Assembly: GCF_028200735.1 (NCBI RefSeq)
Contig: NZ_JAQKPV010000004.1
Coordinates: 62,001-126,000 of the forward strand
Reading direction: 5' to 3'
Length of the DNA stretch: 64,000 nucleotides
From: Streptomyces sp. ACA25
GTDB lineage: Bacteria > Actinomycetota > Actinomycetes > Streptomycetales > Streptomycetaceae
Made by a program: the position numbers and the translations under genes. The notes under the pieces are model-generated. The model was not told the DNA's origin and made no database searches. It saw only the letters and a program-made list of their open reading frames with translations. Numbering within the stretch: the first letter of the stretch is position 1; each line of letters begins with the position of its first letter. This document shows, piece by piece, positions 1-9,159 of this stretch.

Positions 1-727
1 GGCTGCCCCAGCCGCCGCTCGTGCTGAGCTCGTCGAAGGCGCTGGAGACGGAGCCCCCGGCGGTACCGGCCTCCACCGCGGTGTCGGCGGGCTCGGGGAG
101 CCGGACGGCGACGTCTCCGGACACGGTGTTCAGCCGGAGGTCGACCGGCTTGCCGCCGGGGGCGAAGTCCAGCACCGCACCTCCGCTGACCAGGTCGGCC
201 CGGACGGACGGAGCGGCGCAGTCGATGAGGGTCAGGTCGCCGGACACCGAGTTGAACCGCAGAGGTCCTCCGAGCGCCTGCGCCTCCACCTTCCCGGTGA
301 CGGTGTCGGCACGGACCGGACCGGTCAGCCCGACCAGGGTGGTGTCCCCGCTGACGCCCTGGACGGCGGCTGGGCCGTCGATGCCGGACACGACGCAGGG
401 GGCGCCGACCGAGGCGAGGGAGAGGCGGACGGCGGAGGGCACCGAGACCGAGACGACCACACGCCGGTTCCAGGCCTTGCGGTCCAGCCACTTGAGGAAG
501 CCCTGCCAGGGCAGGTCGTCGTAGCCGACCTCCAGCCGGTTGCCGGTGTGCCGCACCCGCAGGGCGGGGCCGTCGAGGGCGGACACCTCGACGCGGGCCT
601 GCGGCCCGTCGGTTCCCACCACGTTGACGGCCCCGTTCACCACCCTGATGTCGAGCTCGCCGATGGTCTGTGCGTCGAACTCCAGCGTCCGCGGTGCGGT
701 GATCTGCCACTCGGATGTCTTCGCCAC
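1..727 (-). CDS. DUF4097-type beta-repeat protein (3' end outside window)
   Basis: I read this frame directly from the complementary strand. It starts at GTG 727 behind a GGGGAGGG ribosome site and stays open to the window edge, so the C-terminus is missing. The protein begins MAKTSEWQITAPRTLEFDAQ and continues as short hydrophobic/polar strands with repeated phrases of the type VNGAVNVVG, VSGDTTLVG and VSGDLTLI. That repeat pattern is typical of DUF4097 proteins, which are predicted right-handed beta structures and common in Streptomyces. No signal peptide or membrane segment is visible in the part present. The biochemical function of the family is unknown. A palindromic A/T-rich site lies about 60 bases upstream and probably controls it. 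Confidence 0.8.
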   Translation of the reverse strand, partial: MAKTSEWQITAPRTLEFDAQTIGELDIRVVNGAVNVVGTDGPQARVEVSALDGPALRVRHTGNRLEVGYDDLPWQGFLKWLDRKAWNRRVVVSVSVPSAVRLSLASVGAPCVVSGIDGPAAVQGVSGDTTLVGLTGPVRADTVTGKVEAQALGGPLRFNSVSGDLTLIDCAAPSVRADLVSGGAVLDFAPGGKPVDLRLNTVSGDVAVRLPEPADTAVEAGTAGGSVSSAFDELSTSGGWGS

Positions 728-783
728 GTGCCCTCCCCGGTCCAGGTATGCGGGAGCCGCTTCCGCGCCGCTCCCCCTGAACA

Positions 784-822
784 CGATATATCGCGTCCAG
801 GGGATGTCAAGATGTATCGCGA
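784..822. promoter_or_regulatory. Candidate operator: CGATATATCG palindrome plus repeated TATCGCG
   Basis: A perfect 10-base palindrome CGATATATCG (784-793) stands out in GC-rich DNA. The strings TATATCGCG (787-795) and TGTATCGCG (813-821) form a direct repeat 26 bases apart. The site sits just upstream of the DUF4097 gene on the minus strand, where a repressor would block transcription. The regulator is not in the window; a PadR- or GntR-type protein is a guess. Confidence 0.5.
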
Positions 823-848
823 CGGTGAGGGTGGTGGGCGCGGGATGT

Positions 849-1031
849 CTACTCGTCCTCGTCCTCGTCATCCAGGCGGGCCAGCCAGGTGGCGAGCCGC
901 TCCACAGGCACCTCGAAGTCCGGGTTCAGATCGACGAAGACCCGCAGCTGCTCGGCCAGCCAGTCCAGGCGCACCTCCTCCTCGCCGCGCCGCTGCTCCA
1001 GTTCTTCGATTCCACGGTCGGTGAAGTACAA
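849..1031 (-). CDS. DUF6104 family small protein
   Basis: A 60-residue acidic protein starting at TTG 1031 with a GGAGCGAGAG ribosome site just before it; a longer reading from 1121 would run through the kgd terminator hairpin and is unlikely. The sequence begins LYFTDRGIEELEQRRGEEEV, contains LAEQLRVFVDLNPDFEVP and ends in an Asp/Glu run (DDEDEDE). This matches the small cytosolic DUF6104 proteins that sit next to kgd in streptomycetes. No membrane segment, cysteine or catalytic motif is visible and no function is known. It is transcribed in the same direction as kgd but separated from it by a strong terminator, so it may have its own promoter or depend on read-through. Confidence 0.8.
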   Translation of the reverse strand: MYFTDRGIEELEQRRGEEEVRLDWLAEQLRVFVDLNPDFEVPVERLATWLARLDDEDEDE

Positions 1032-1068
1032 CTCTCGCTCCGGTGGGGACAGGGATGGGACATGCCGA

Positions 1069-1113
1069 CGGCCGTGGGGCCCCGCCGCGGTCAGCGGCGG
1101 GGCCCCACGGCCG
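1069..1113 (-). terminator. kgd terminator hairpin
   Basis: A perfect 20-bp inverted repeat (1069-1088 and 1094-1113) with a 5-base loop lies directly after the kgd stop codon on the minus strand. There is no T-tract, which is usual for actinobacterial terminators. Confidence 0.8.
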
Positions 1114-1124
1114 GGAAACACCGC

Positions 1125-4100
1125 TCAGAGGTCGAAGACCTCGCCGACCAGCTGCTGCTGTTCGGCCTGGTGGCGCTTTGCGGACCCGACCGCCGGGGAC
1201 GACGAGGACGGGCGCGAAACCCGCCGCAGCCGGTCGGCGTTCGGGACCGGTTCGGAGCCGATGACCAGGTCCAGGTGGTCGACCAGGTTGAGCGCGATGA
1301 AGGGCCACGCGCCCTGGTTGGCCGGCTCCTCCTGGGCCCACAGGAACTTCGAGGCCCGCTTGTACTTGGCCATCTCGGCCTGGACCTCTTCGCTGGGCAG
1401 CGGGTAGAGGCGCTCCAGGCGGATCAGGGCGGTGTCCGTGACGCCGCGCTTCTTCCGCTCCGCGTCCAGGTCGTAGTAGACCTTGCCGGAGCAGAACACG
1501 ACCTTGCGGACCTCCGCCGGGTCCACCGTCTCGTCGCCGATCACCGGACGGAATCCGCCGGTGGTGAACTCCTCCGCCTTGGAGGCGGCCGCCTTGAGCC
1601 GGAGCATCGACTTCGGGGTGAAGACGACCAGCGGCTTGTGGTGCGGGTTGTGCACCTGCCAGCGCAGCAGGTGGAAGTAGTTCGACGGCAGCGACGGCAT
1701 CGCGACGGTCATGCTGTTCTGGGCGCAGAGCAGCAGGAACCGCTCGATCCGGGCCGAGGAGTGGTCCGGGCCCTGGCCCTCGTAACCGTGCGGGAGCAGC
1801 AGGGTGACCCCGGAGGTCTGGGCCCACTTCTGTTCGGCCGAGGAGATGAACTCGTCGATCGTGATCTGCGCGCCGTTGCCGAAGTCGCCGAACTGCGCCT
1901 CCCACATGACCAGCGTGTCCGGCCGGGCCAGCGAGTAGCCGTACTCGAAGCCCATCGCCGCGTACTCGCTGAGCAGCGAGTCGTAGACGTTGAACCGCGC
2001 CTGGTCCTCCGAGAGGTACATCAGCGGGGTGTAGTCCTCGCCGGTGTCCCGGTCGATGAGCACCGCGTGCCGCTGGCCGAAGGTGCCGCGCCGGGAGTCC
2101 TGGCCCGCCAGGCGCACCGGGGTGCCCTCCATCAGCAGTGAGCCGATGGCGAGGGTCTCGCCCATCGCCCAGTCGATCGTGCCGTCCTCGATCATCGCCG
2201 CCCGGCGTTGGAGCTGCGGGAGCAGCCGCGGGTGGACGGTGATGCGGTCGGGGATGTTGACCTGCGACTCGGCGATCTGCTTGACGATCTCGTGACTGAC
2301 CGCGGTCTCCACGGCAACCGGGAACTCCGGCTGCGGCGCGGGAGCCGGCGTCCGCCCGGGGGCGTCGGTCGCGGCGCGAACCTCCTTGAAGACCTTCTCC
2401 AGCTGGCCCTGGAAGTCCTGCAGCGCCTGCTCGGCCTCCTCCAGGGTGATGTCGCCCCGGCCGATCAGCGACTCGGTGTACAGCTTGCGCACCGACCGCT
2501 TCTTGTCGATCAGGTCGTACATCAGCGGCTGGGTGAAGGCCGGGTTGTCGCCCTCGTTGTGCCCGCGGCGGCGGTAGCACACCAGATCGATGACGACGTC
2601 CTTGTTAAACGCCTGCCGGTACTCGAAGGCGAGCCGGGCCACCCGGCACACGGCCTCCGGGTCGTCACCGTTGACGTGGAAGATCGGTGCCTCGATCATC
2701 CGCGCCACGTCGGTGCAGTACATCGAGGAGCGGGCCGCCTCGGGCGCCGCGGTGTAACCGACCTGGTTGTTGATGACGATGTGCACGGTGCCGCCGCAGC
2801 GGTAACCCCGCAGCTGCGACATGTTGAGGGTCTCGGCAACCACGCCCTGGCCCGCGAACGCGGCGTCACCGTGAACGAGGATGGGCAGCACGGTGAAGTC
2901 GGTGCCGCCCTTGCCGATGATGTCCTGCTTCGCCCGGGCCACACCCTCGACAACCGGGTTGACAGCCTCCAGGTGCGAGGGGTTGGCGGTCAGCGAGACC
3001 TTGATCTGCTCACCGTTGAGGCCGGTGAACGTCCCCTCGGTGCCCAGGTGGTACTTGACGTCGCCGGAGCCGTGCATCGACTTCGGGTCGAGGTTGCCCT
3101 CGAACTCCCGGAAGATCTGCGCGTAGGACTTGCCGACCACGTTCGCCAGCACGTTGAGCCGGCCGCGGTGTGCCATGCCGATGACGGCCTCGTCCAGCTC
3201 GGCCGCCGCCGCCTCGTCCAGCACGGAGTCCAGCAGCGGGATGACGGACTCGCCGCCCTCCAGCGAGAACCGCTTCTGCCCCACGTACTTCGTCTGCAGG
3301 AAGGTCTCGAACGCCTCCGAGGCGTTCAGCCGGCGCAGGATGCGCAGCTGCTCCTCGCGCTCGGGGGTGTGGTGCGGGCGCTCCACACGGTCCTGGATCC
3401 ACTTGCGCTCCGTCGGATCCTGGATGTGCATGTATTCGATGCCGGTGGTGCGGCAGTAGGAGTCCCGCAGCACGCCGAGGATGTCGCGCAGCCTCAGCAT
3501 GGACTTGCCCGCGAAGCCGCCGACGGCGAACTCGCGCTCCAGGTCCCACAGGGTCAGCCCGTGCTGGGTGATGTCCAGGTCCGGGTGCTTGCGCTGCTTG
3601 TACTCCAGCGGGTCGGTGTCGGCCATCACGTGGCCGCGCACCCGGTAGGAGTGGATCAGGTCGAAGACCCGGGCCGCCTTGGTGACCTCGTCGTCGTGGC
3701 TGACGTCGATGTCGCGGTTCCAGCGGACCGGCTCGTAGGGGATCCGCAGCGCCTCGAAGATGTCGTCGTAGAAGTTGTCCTCGCCGAGGAGCAGCCGGCT
3801 CATCAGCCGCAGGAACTCGCCGGACTCCGCGCCCTGGATCACCCGGTGGTCGTAGGTGCTGGTCAGCGTCATGACCTTGGAGATGCCGAGCTTGTTCAGG
3901 GTGTCCTGGGAGGTTCCCTGGTACTCCGCCGGGTACTCCATCGCGCCGACGCCCAGAATCAGGCCCTGACCGGGCATCAGCCGCGGCACGGAGTGCACGG
4001 TGCCGATGCCGCCGGGGTTGGTCAGCGAGGCGGTGACACCGGAGAAGTCGTCCATCGTCAGCTTGTTGGAGCGGGCACGGCGGACGATGTCCTCGTACGC

Positions 4101-4943
4101 CTGCCAGAACTCGAAGAAGCTGAGCTTCTCGGCCTTCTTGATCGCGGCGACGACGAGCTGCCGGTCCCCGTTCGGCTTCACCAGGTCGATGGCGAGGCCG
4201 AGGTTGATGTGCTGCGGTTTGACCAGCGTCGGCTTGCCGTCCTTCTCCGCGAACGAGTTGTTCATCGCGGGCATCGCCTTGATCGCCTGCACCATGGCGT
4301 AGCCGATCAGGTGGGTGAAGGAGACCTTCCCGCCACGGGCCCGCTTGAGGTGGTTGTTGATGACGATGCGGTTGTCGAACAGCAGCTTCACCGGGACCGC
4401 GCGCACGGAGGTGGCCGTGGGCAGGTCGCGGGAGGCGTTCATGTTCTTGGCGACCGCGGCGGCCGGTCCGCGGAGCTGCACGAGCTCAGGTCCCTGCGGC
4501 TGATCGGAGGGCTGCGGCGCCGCCTTCTCCGGCGCAGCCTTGCCGGCGGCAGGCTCGGCGGGGGGCGCCGGGTCCTGCCGGACGGGCTGCTTGGCCGGGG
4601 CCGGCCGGGCGGGGGCTTCCGGCGCCCGGCCCTCGGGGGAGCCGTCCGGGCCGCTCACACGCTGCTGCTGCGGCGCGTGGCCGGTTCCGGGGTCCGCGGC
4701 GGGCCGGTCCTTAGCGGCCTGCTGCTTCTTCGCGGCGTCGGCCGCACCGGGCTTGTAGTCGGCGAAAAAGTCCCACCAGGCCCGGTCGACGGAGTTCGGA
4801 TCCTGGAGGTACTGCTGGTAGATCTCGTCGACCAGCCATTCGTTGGCACCGAAGCCGGCGGCAGGGTTCTTCCCTGACCCGGTCGGGCCTGCTCCTGTCT
4901 GTTCGGTGGAGACACTCGAGGTGTTCGGGGACTGTGGCGACAC
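1125..4943 (-). CDS. kgd: Multifunctional 2-oxoglutarate decarboxylase/dehydrogenase (Kgd/SucA)
   Basis: A 1272-residue fused enzyme of the TCA cycle, the usual length for the actinobacterial Kgd. The N-terminus (about 28-60, NEWLVDEIYQQYLQDPN) is the conserved helical segment of E1o proteins. A Pro/Ala-rich linker follows to about 150, then an E2-like succinyltransferase domain (about 155-390) containing STYDHRVIQGAESGEF with the catalytic DHR. The rest is the thiamine-diphosphate-dependent E1 part, with EYMHIQDPTERKWIQ, IGMAHRGRLNVLANV and GDAAFAGQGVVAETLNMS. The C-terminus RHQAEQQQLVGEVFDL is intact. It decarboxylates 2-oxoglutarate and feeds succinyl-CoA formation with E2/E3 partners. In relatives a FHA protein (GarA/OdhI) inhibits it; no such gene is in the window. 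It ends in a strong terminator and is followed by a two-component pair upstream, as I remember for S. coelicolor. Confidence 0.97.
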   Translation of the reverse strand: MSPQSPNTSSVSTEQTGAGPTGSGKNPAAGFGANEWLVDEIYQQYLQDPNSVDRAWWDFFADYKPGAADAAKKQQAAKDRPAADPGTGHAPQQQRVSGPDGSPEGRAPEAPARPAPAKQPVRQDPAPPAEPAAGKAAPEKAAPQPSDQPQGPELVQLRGPAAAVAKNMNASRDLPTATSVRAVPVKLLFDNRIVINNHLKRARGGKVSFTHLIGYAMVQAIKAMPAMNNSFAEKDGKPTLVKPQHINLGLAIDLVKPNGDRQLVVAAIKKAEKLSFFEFWQAYEDIVRRARSNKLTMDDFSGVTASLTNPGGIGTVHSVPRLMPGQGLILGVGAMEYPAEYQGTSQDTLNKLGISKVMTLTSTYDHRVIQGAESGEFLRLMSRLLLGEDNFYDDIFEALRIPYEPVRWNRDIDVSHDDEVTKAARVFDLIHSYRVRGHVMADTDPLEYKQRKHPDLDITQHGLTLWDLEREFAVGGFAGKSMLRLRDILGVLRDSYCRTTGIEYMHIQDPTERKWIQDRVERPHHTPEREEQLRILRRLNASEAFETFLQTKYVGQKRFSLEGGESVIPLLDSVLDEAAAAELDEAVIGMAHRGRLNVLANVVGKSYAQIFREFEGNLDPKSMHGSGDVKYHLGTEGTFTGLNGEQIKVSLTANPSHLEAVNPVVEGVARAKQDIIGKGGTDFTVLPILVHGDAAFAGQGVVAETLNMSQLRGYRCGGTVHIVINNQVGYTAAPEAARSSMYCTDVARMIEAPIFHVNGDDPEAVCRVARLAFEYRQAFNKDVVIDLVCYRRRGHNEGDNPAFTQPLMYDLIDKKRSVRKLYTESLIGRGDITLEEAEQALQDFQGQLEKVFKEVRAATDAPGRTPAPAPQPEFPVAVETAVSHEIVKQIAESQVNIPDRITVHPRLLPQLQRRAAMIEDGTIDWAMGETLAIGSLLMEGTPVRLAGQDSRRGTFGQRHAVLIDRDTGEDYTPLMYLSEDQARFNVYDSLLSEYAAMGFEYGYSLARPDTLVMWEAQFGDFGNGAQITIDEFISSAEQKWAQTSGVTLLLPHGYEGQGPDHSSARIERFLLLCAQNSMTVAMPSLPSNYFHLLRWQVHNPHHKPLVVFTPKSMLRLKAAASKAEEFTTGGFRPVIGDETVDPAEVRKVVFCSGKVYYDLDAERKKRGVTDTALIRLERLYPLPSEEVQAEMAKYKRASKFLWAQEEPANQGAWPFIALNLVDHLDLVIGSEPVPNADRLRRVSRPSSSSPAVGSAKRHQAEQQQLVGEVFDL

Positions 4944-5226
4944 GGCGGCAACCGCCCTCTTCCGCTTCGCAAGGTGATGGGACAGCGGAAATCAAGGCTA
5001 CGCCTACAAGGCCCTCCGGCGCAGTTCCCCGAGCCCAGTCGTCGCGTACGTCACATTCCCGAAGTAGTTTCGGGGGGTGACCAAGCGGGCATGACCGGAG
5101 GTTCGGCCCTGCCGCGCAACGCCGGGGCGCGGAATCTCCCGGCGGCCACCCGCAACCCGTGCGGCCTGCCCGGATGCCGCGCACGACGGATGCGGAGCGC
5201 TGCCGTCCGGTGCCCACGACCCTACG

Positions 5227-6309
5227 TCAACGGGATGCGGGCTGCTCCGCCGGGAGGGTGAGCAGCATGCGGCAGCCGCGCCGGGATTCGGCCACCTCGA
5301 TCGTCCCGCCGTGCAGGGCCACCGCCCAGCGGGCGATCGCGAGGCCCAGACCGGTGCCCCCGTCGGGTGATCCGCCGTCGGCCCGGGTGCCGCGTCCGAA
5401 ACGCTCGAAGACCACCTCGCGCTGCGACCGGGGGATGCCCGGGCCCTCGTCGAGGACTTCGAGCACGAGCCCGCCGGCCGGCTGCTGGCCCGCTCGCGCG
5501 CGGACCGTCACCCGGCCGTTCTGCGGGCTGTGCTTGACGGCGTTGTCCACCAGGTTCGTCACCACCTGGTCGAGGCGTTCGGGATCGGCGTGCGCCACCA
5601 GGTCGGGGGGCACGTCGAGGGCGAGCCGGACGTCGGTGCGCGCATGGCCCCGGCCGAGGGCCACTCCGGCGTCACCGAGCACCCCGGACAGGTAGGGCTC
5701 CACCAGGAACCGCCGCGGCTGGAGCGGCACCACGCCGTTCTCCAGCCGCGACAGGTCCAGCAGCTGCTCGACCAGCCGGCTCAGCCGCTCGGTCTGCCGC
5801 AGTGCGGTGGCCATGGTCTTCGGGTCGGCCTCGGAAACCCCGTCCACCACGTTCTCCAGCACTGCCCGGAGGCCCGCGATGGGGGTGCGCAGCTCGTGCG
5901 AGACGTTGGCGACCAGCTCCTTGCGGTGCCGGTCCACGGCCTGCAGGTCGGCCGCCATGCGGTTGAACGCCTGGGCGAGATCGCCCAGCTCGTCGCGCCG
6001 CGCCACCCGCACGCGGCGGCCGTAGTCGCCCCGGGCCATCGCTCGCGCGGCGGCCGTCATCTCCGTGACCGGAGTGGCCAGCCCGTGCGCCACGAACTGG
6101 GTGATCAGCAAGGAGGCGATCACCGCGATGATCGCGATCACCCGCAGCTCGATGGACGAGCGGTGGGCGAGCAGCGTCAGCACGGTGGTGATGCCCACCG
6201 AGAGCACCACCAGCCCGCAGAGCGCCGCCTTCACCGAGCGGAACGGATCGAGCGGCCGGGAGGCCGCCCAGATCCGTCGCAGCAGGGGAGCGGGGAAGAC
6301 CTCGGACAC
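5227..6309 (-). CDS. Two-component sensor histidine kinase
   Basis: A membrane histidine kinase of about 360 residues. I chose GTG 6309 (VSEVFPAPLLRRIWA) because it lies just after the response-regulator stop (gap of 5 bases) with GAGCAGG as ribosome site; a start further out would run through the neighbour. Two membrane segments are near residues 25-65 (ALCGLVVLSVGITTVLTLL and VIAIIAVIASLLITQFVAHG) with almost no extracytoplasmic loop. HAMP follows (ARAMARGDYGRRVRVARRDELGDL), then the HisKA box VSHELRTPIAGLRAVLENV with the phospho-accepting His, and HATPase boxes (LVDNAVKHS, DEGPGIP, GGTGLGLAIARW). It should phosphorylate the adjacent OmpR-type regulator. The signal is unknown; the tiny external loop suggests it senses the membrane or works from inside. 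Confidence 0.93.
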   Translation of the reverse strand: MSEVFPAPLLRRIWAASRPLDPFRSVKAALCGLVVLSVGITTVLTLLAHRSSIELRVIAIIAVIASLLITQFVAHGLATPVTEMTAAARAMARGDYGRRVRVARRDELGDLAQAFNRMAADLQAVDRHRKELVANVSHELRTPIAGLRAVLENVVDGVSEADPKTMATALRQTERLSRLVEQLLDLSRLENGVVPLQPRRFLVEPYLSGVLGDAGVALGRGHARTDVRLALDVPPDLVAHADPERLDQVVTNLVDNAVKHSPQNGRVTVRARAGQQPAGGLVLEVLDEGPGIPRSQREVVFERFGRGTRADGGSPDGGTGLGLAIARWAVALHGGTIEVAESRRGCRMLLTLPAEQPASR

Positions 6310-6314
6310 CCTGC

Positions 6315-7175
6315 TCAGCCCTCGCCGTCCGCCGCTTGCCCGGAGGAGCCCGCGGAGGTCTCCAGCGCGTACCCGACGCCGTGCACGGTGCGGATGCGCT
6401 CCGCGCCGATCTTGCGCCGCAGGGCTTTGACGTGGCTGTCCACCGTCCGGGTTCCGGAGGCGTCCGCCCAGTCCCACACCTCGGTGAGCAGCTGTTCCCG
6501 GGTGAGGACCGCCCGGGGTGAGCGGGCCAGGCACATCAGCAGGTCGAACTCGGTCGGTGTGAGGTGGACGTCCTTGCCGGCCGCCCTGACCCGCCGCTGG
6601 GTGCGGTCGATCTCCAGGTCGCCGAGGCGTACGCTGCCCGGCCGCGGTGTGGTCGCCGCGACGGTGGCCCGTTCGATCCGGCGCAGCAGTACGTGGGCCC
6701 GCGCCACCAGCTCACGCATCGAGAAGGGCTTGGTCATGTAGTCGTCGGCCCCGACGCCCAGGCCGACGAGCATGTCCGTCTCGTCGTCGCGCGCGGTCAG
6801 CATGAGCACCGGCACGGGCCGCTGGACCTGTACCCGGCGGCACACCTCCAGGCCGTCGAAGCCCGGGAGCATGATGTCGAGGACGAGGAGGTCGGGGTGG
6901 AAGGTGGCGGCGGTTTCCACGGCGGCGGGTCCGTCGGCCGCGGTTTGCACGAGGAACCCCTCGGCGCGGAGTCTGGCGGCGATCGCGTCGGCGATGGTGG
7001 GGTCGTCCTCGACGACGAGGACCCGTCGCTGGACGCCGGGTGTGGCTGCCGTGCTGGGGTGGCTGTGGTCGGTCGGCCGGTCGTGGGGGTCGGCCTGCGG
7101 CGCTGCGTCCGGTGGCGGCTGCTGTTCCGGGTCCTCTCGGTCCGTCGGCTGATAACTGATCTCTGCGTGATTCAT
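6315..7175 (-). CDS. OmpR/PhoB-family response regulator
   Basis: A 286-residue regulator starting at ATG 7175 (MNHAEISYQPTDREDPEQQ), which has GGGGGCGGGAC upstream. After a Pro/His/Asp-rich leader of about 60 residues comes a receiver domain (VLVVEDDPTIADAIAARLRA; phospho-Asp in LLVLDIMLPGFDG; KPFSMRELVAR), then a winged-helix domain with DLEIDRTQRRVRAAGKDVHL and EQLLTEVWDWADASGTRTVD. The long disordered leader is unusual for OmpR proteins, and GTG at the VQRRVLVVEDD position is an alternative start. It forms an operon with the kinase downstream. Target genes cannot be read from the window. Confidence 0.93.
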   Translation of the reverse strand: MNHAEISYQPTDREDPEQQPPPDAAPQADPHDRPTDHSHPSTAATPGVQRRVLVVEDDPTIADAIAARLRAEGFLVQTAADGPAAVETAATFHPDLLVLDIMLPGFDGLEVCRRVQVQRPVPVLMLTARDDETDMLVGLGVGADDYMTKPFSMRELVARAHVLLRRIERATVAATTPRPGSVRLGDLEIDRTQRRVRAAGKDVHLTPTEFDLLMCLARSPRAVLTREQLLTEVWDWADASGTRTVDSHVKALRRKIGAERIRTVHGVGYALETSAGSSGQAADGEG

Positions 7176-7275
7176 GTCCCGCCCCCGGGAGGGTGTCGTG
7201 CCAGTCGGCTGGATCTGGCCGTCCATGCTTTTGACGGACGTTGGCAGCAGCGTAGAGCCCTGAGTCGACGTCGGG

Positions 7276-8007
7276 CTATGCCACTTCCGTGGCGAGATGC
7301 ACCACGTCGGGGACACCTCGGGCAACACCCACCTCTTCGGTTCGAATGCCGCAGAAGCCGGCATTTCGTAGAGCGGTCTCGAACGCCGCCGACGGCTGTG
7401 CCGACCAGACCGCGAGGACGCCCCCGGGGGTCAGGCAGCGCCGGCAGGCGGCGAGGCCCGTGGGGGAGTACAGTCCGGCGTTGCTCTCGGTGACCGTCCA
7501 GTCGGGGCCGTTGTCGATGTCCAGGCACAGGGCGTCGTACCGGCGGGCGGTGCCGGCCAGGTGCTCCAGCAGGTCGGTGTGCAGCAGTGCGGTGCGCTCG
7601 TCCGCCAGCGCCCCGGAGGTGAGTCCGGCGAGCGGGCCGGTGCGGTGCCAGTCGATCACTGCCTCCTCCCGTTCGGCGACCGTGATGTGCCCCCAGCGGG
7701 GCTCCGCCGCGGCCTCGGACAGCGAGAAGCCGACGCCGAGGCCGCCGATCAGCAGCCGGGGGGCGGGCCGGCCGTCCAGTGCGGTCAGCGCGGAGCGGAC
7801 CAGCAGCCGTTCGGAGCGGCCGTCGGAGGTGTCCATCAGGAAACAGCCGTTGGCGATGATCTGCAGCAGCTCACCGTGCCGGCGCAGCACCACCTCGCCG
7901 TACGGGCCGTCCCGGCGGTCCAGGACGACCGGGCGGTCCTCCACGCCGGGCGGGCCGGGTGGGCGGGCCGGCCCTGGGGGATCTGCCGGTACCGGCGGAG
8001 CGGGCAT
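7276..8007 (-). CDS. Spermidine-synthase-like (SAM-fold) protein
   Basis: A 243-residue protein starting at ATG 8007 (MPAPPVPADPPGP) behind GAGGAGGTACCC; a longer frame to 8085 lacks a comparable ribosome site. After a Pro-rich leader it carries the spermidine-synthase fold: a beta-rich N-terminal part (GPYGEVVLRRHGELLQIIANG), a nucleotide-binding loop LLIGGLGVGFSLSEAAAE in the place of the classical GGGDG, then YDALCLDIDNGPDWTV and LTPGGVLAVWSAQPS. The classical polyamine-synthase Asp pair is not clear, so it may be an orphan methyltransferase-like protein rather than a true spermidine synthase. It runs in the same direction as the PP2C-like gene upstream (gap about 43 bases). Confidence 0.75.
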   Translation of the reverse strand: MPAPPVPADPPGPARPPGPPGVEDRPVVLDRRDGPYGEVVLRRHGELLQIIANGCFLMDTSDGRSERLLVRSALTALDGRPAPRLLIGGLGVGFSLSEAAAEPRWGHITVAEREEAVIDWHRTGPLAGLTSGALADERTALLHTDLLEHLAGTARRYDALCLDIDNGPDWTVTESNAGLYSPTGLAACRRCLTPGGVLAVWSAQPSAAFETALRNAGFCGIRTEEVGVARGVPDVVHLATEVA

Positions 8008-8050
8008 GGGTACCTCCTCGCAGGCCCGGCCGTGCCCGGCCGGGCGGGCT

Positions 8051-8848
8051 TCACGGTCGGGCGAGAACCACCGTCGCGTCGTCATGGCACTTCCCGCGGG
8101 GAAATGCGGTGCCCGCCGGGTCCGCTGCCTCGGCGGCGCGCACCTCGCCGATCACCGCCTCCGGCCCCTCGCGGCTCAGCAGCCCGTAGAGGGCGGCCCA
8201 GTCCCCGAAACCGAAGACATCGACCCAGCGGCCGGCTCCGTCGGTCAGTGCCGCCAGGCCGGTCACCGCCTCCCGTGGCAGGGTGCCGGTCACCGCCCGG
8301 GACGCCACCGAGGGATCGGCCGCGGCGGTGAAGAAGCCGTCCTCGTGGTTGCGCAGGGACTCCAGGCGGGCCGCCCGTTCGCCGGCCGGCAGCCCGCGGT
8401 GGGCGGGCCGCAGGTCGTCCAGCCGGGTGTCGAGGACCGTCCGCACGGTGCCGTCGGACAGCCCGAGCAGCAGCACCGCGTCGCTCAGCACCAGGCACTC
8501 GACCGTTCCGGCGTCCCAGCGGGCCACGGCGACGGTGGCCTGCGGGGTGCGGGCGTGAGAAAGGTCACAGGTGTCCCGGTGGGCGTCGGCGGTGCGGAGG
8601 ACCGCGGTCGCCAGGCACTCCCGCAGTGGCGGGCCGCCCTGTGCGGCGGCCAGCCCGAGCAGGCTCCCTCCGAGCCGGGCGGCGAACCACGGGACGCCGT
8701 GCAGGCAGCCGTAGTCGCCCTGGGGCGGGGTCACTCCGTCGAGGACCACGAGCGCTCCGCCCTGACCCGACGACCCCGCCGTGGTGGCGGCGAAGTCCTC
8801 GTTCGGGCGGCCGGCGGTGCCGGGTTCCGTGGCGGACAGGATGCGCAT
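8051..8848 (-). CDS. PP2C-like protein phosphatase
   Basis: A 265-residue cytosolic protein with the PP2C layout: GRPNEDFAATTAG near residue 13 (the first metal-binding Asp), GGALVVLDGVTPPQGDYG near 30-47, and a C-terminal GKCHDDATVVLARP (second metal-binding Asp pair). The middle is rich in Ala/Leu and lacks extra domains. PP2C enzymes remove phosphate from Ser/Thr residues using two metal ions. The start at ATG 8848 has only a weak GGGGCAG upstream. No partner kinase is adjacent, so the substrate is unknown. The spermidine-synthase-like gene follows on the same strand. Confidence 0.75.
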   Translation of the reverse strand: MRILSATEPGTAGRPNEDFAATTAGSSGQGGALVVLDGVTPPQGDYGCLHGVPWFAARLGGSLLGLAAAQGGPPLRECLATAVLRTADAHRDTCDLSHARTPQATVAVARWDAGTVECLVLSDAVLLLGLSDGTVRTVLDTRLDDLRPAHRGLPAGERAARLESLRNHEDGFFTAAADPSVASRAVTGTLPREAVTGLAALTDGAGRWVDVFGFGDWAALYGLLSREGPEAVIGEVRAAEAADPAGTAFPRGKCHDDATVVLARP

Positions 8849-9159
8849 GGTAATAGTCTGCCCCAGGACGGTATTTCGGGGATTTCTCGGTGAAATGTCC
8901 GCGCGTGGGCGGCGTGATGCGCGGATCTTGCCAGGAGCCGGCCGGGAAAGCCAGTCCGGGTACCGTGCCGAAGCCGTCGGCCGAAGCCTCCGGCTTGTCC
9001 GTCAACTCCGGTTATTGTTCACTCCTTCGGGTGACCGGGTGGTGAGGTCCTCTCCTCGTCCCGCCGGCACTGGCACAGTCGGTGCAGGCGCGTGCGACCG
9101 ACCCATGCCCGACCAGCTGGACCACCAGCCCGGCCGCCCCCCGGCCGGCCGGGACGAGA

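Noticed and set aside
2208..4877. 889-codon open frame opposite kgd
   Set aside because: It is a shadow of the high-GC third-codon bias of kgd; its protein is rich in Val/Gly/Arg/His with no recognisable domain.
5040..5090. CCCGAA/TTCGGG hairpin upstream of kgd as terminator
   Set aside because: The stem is only six base pairs and no gene ends there; too weak to call.
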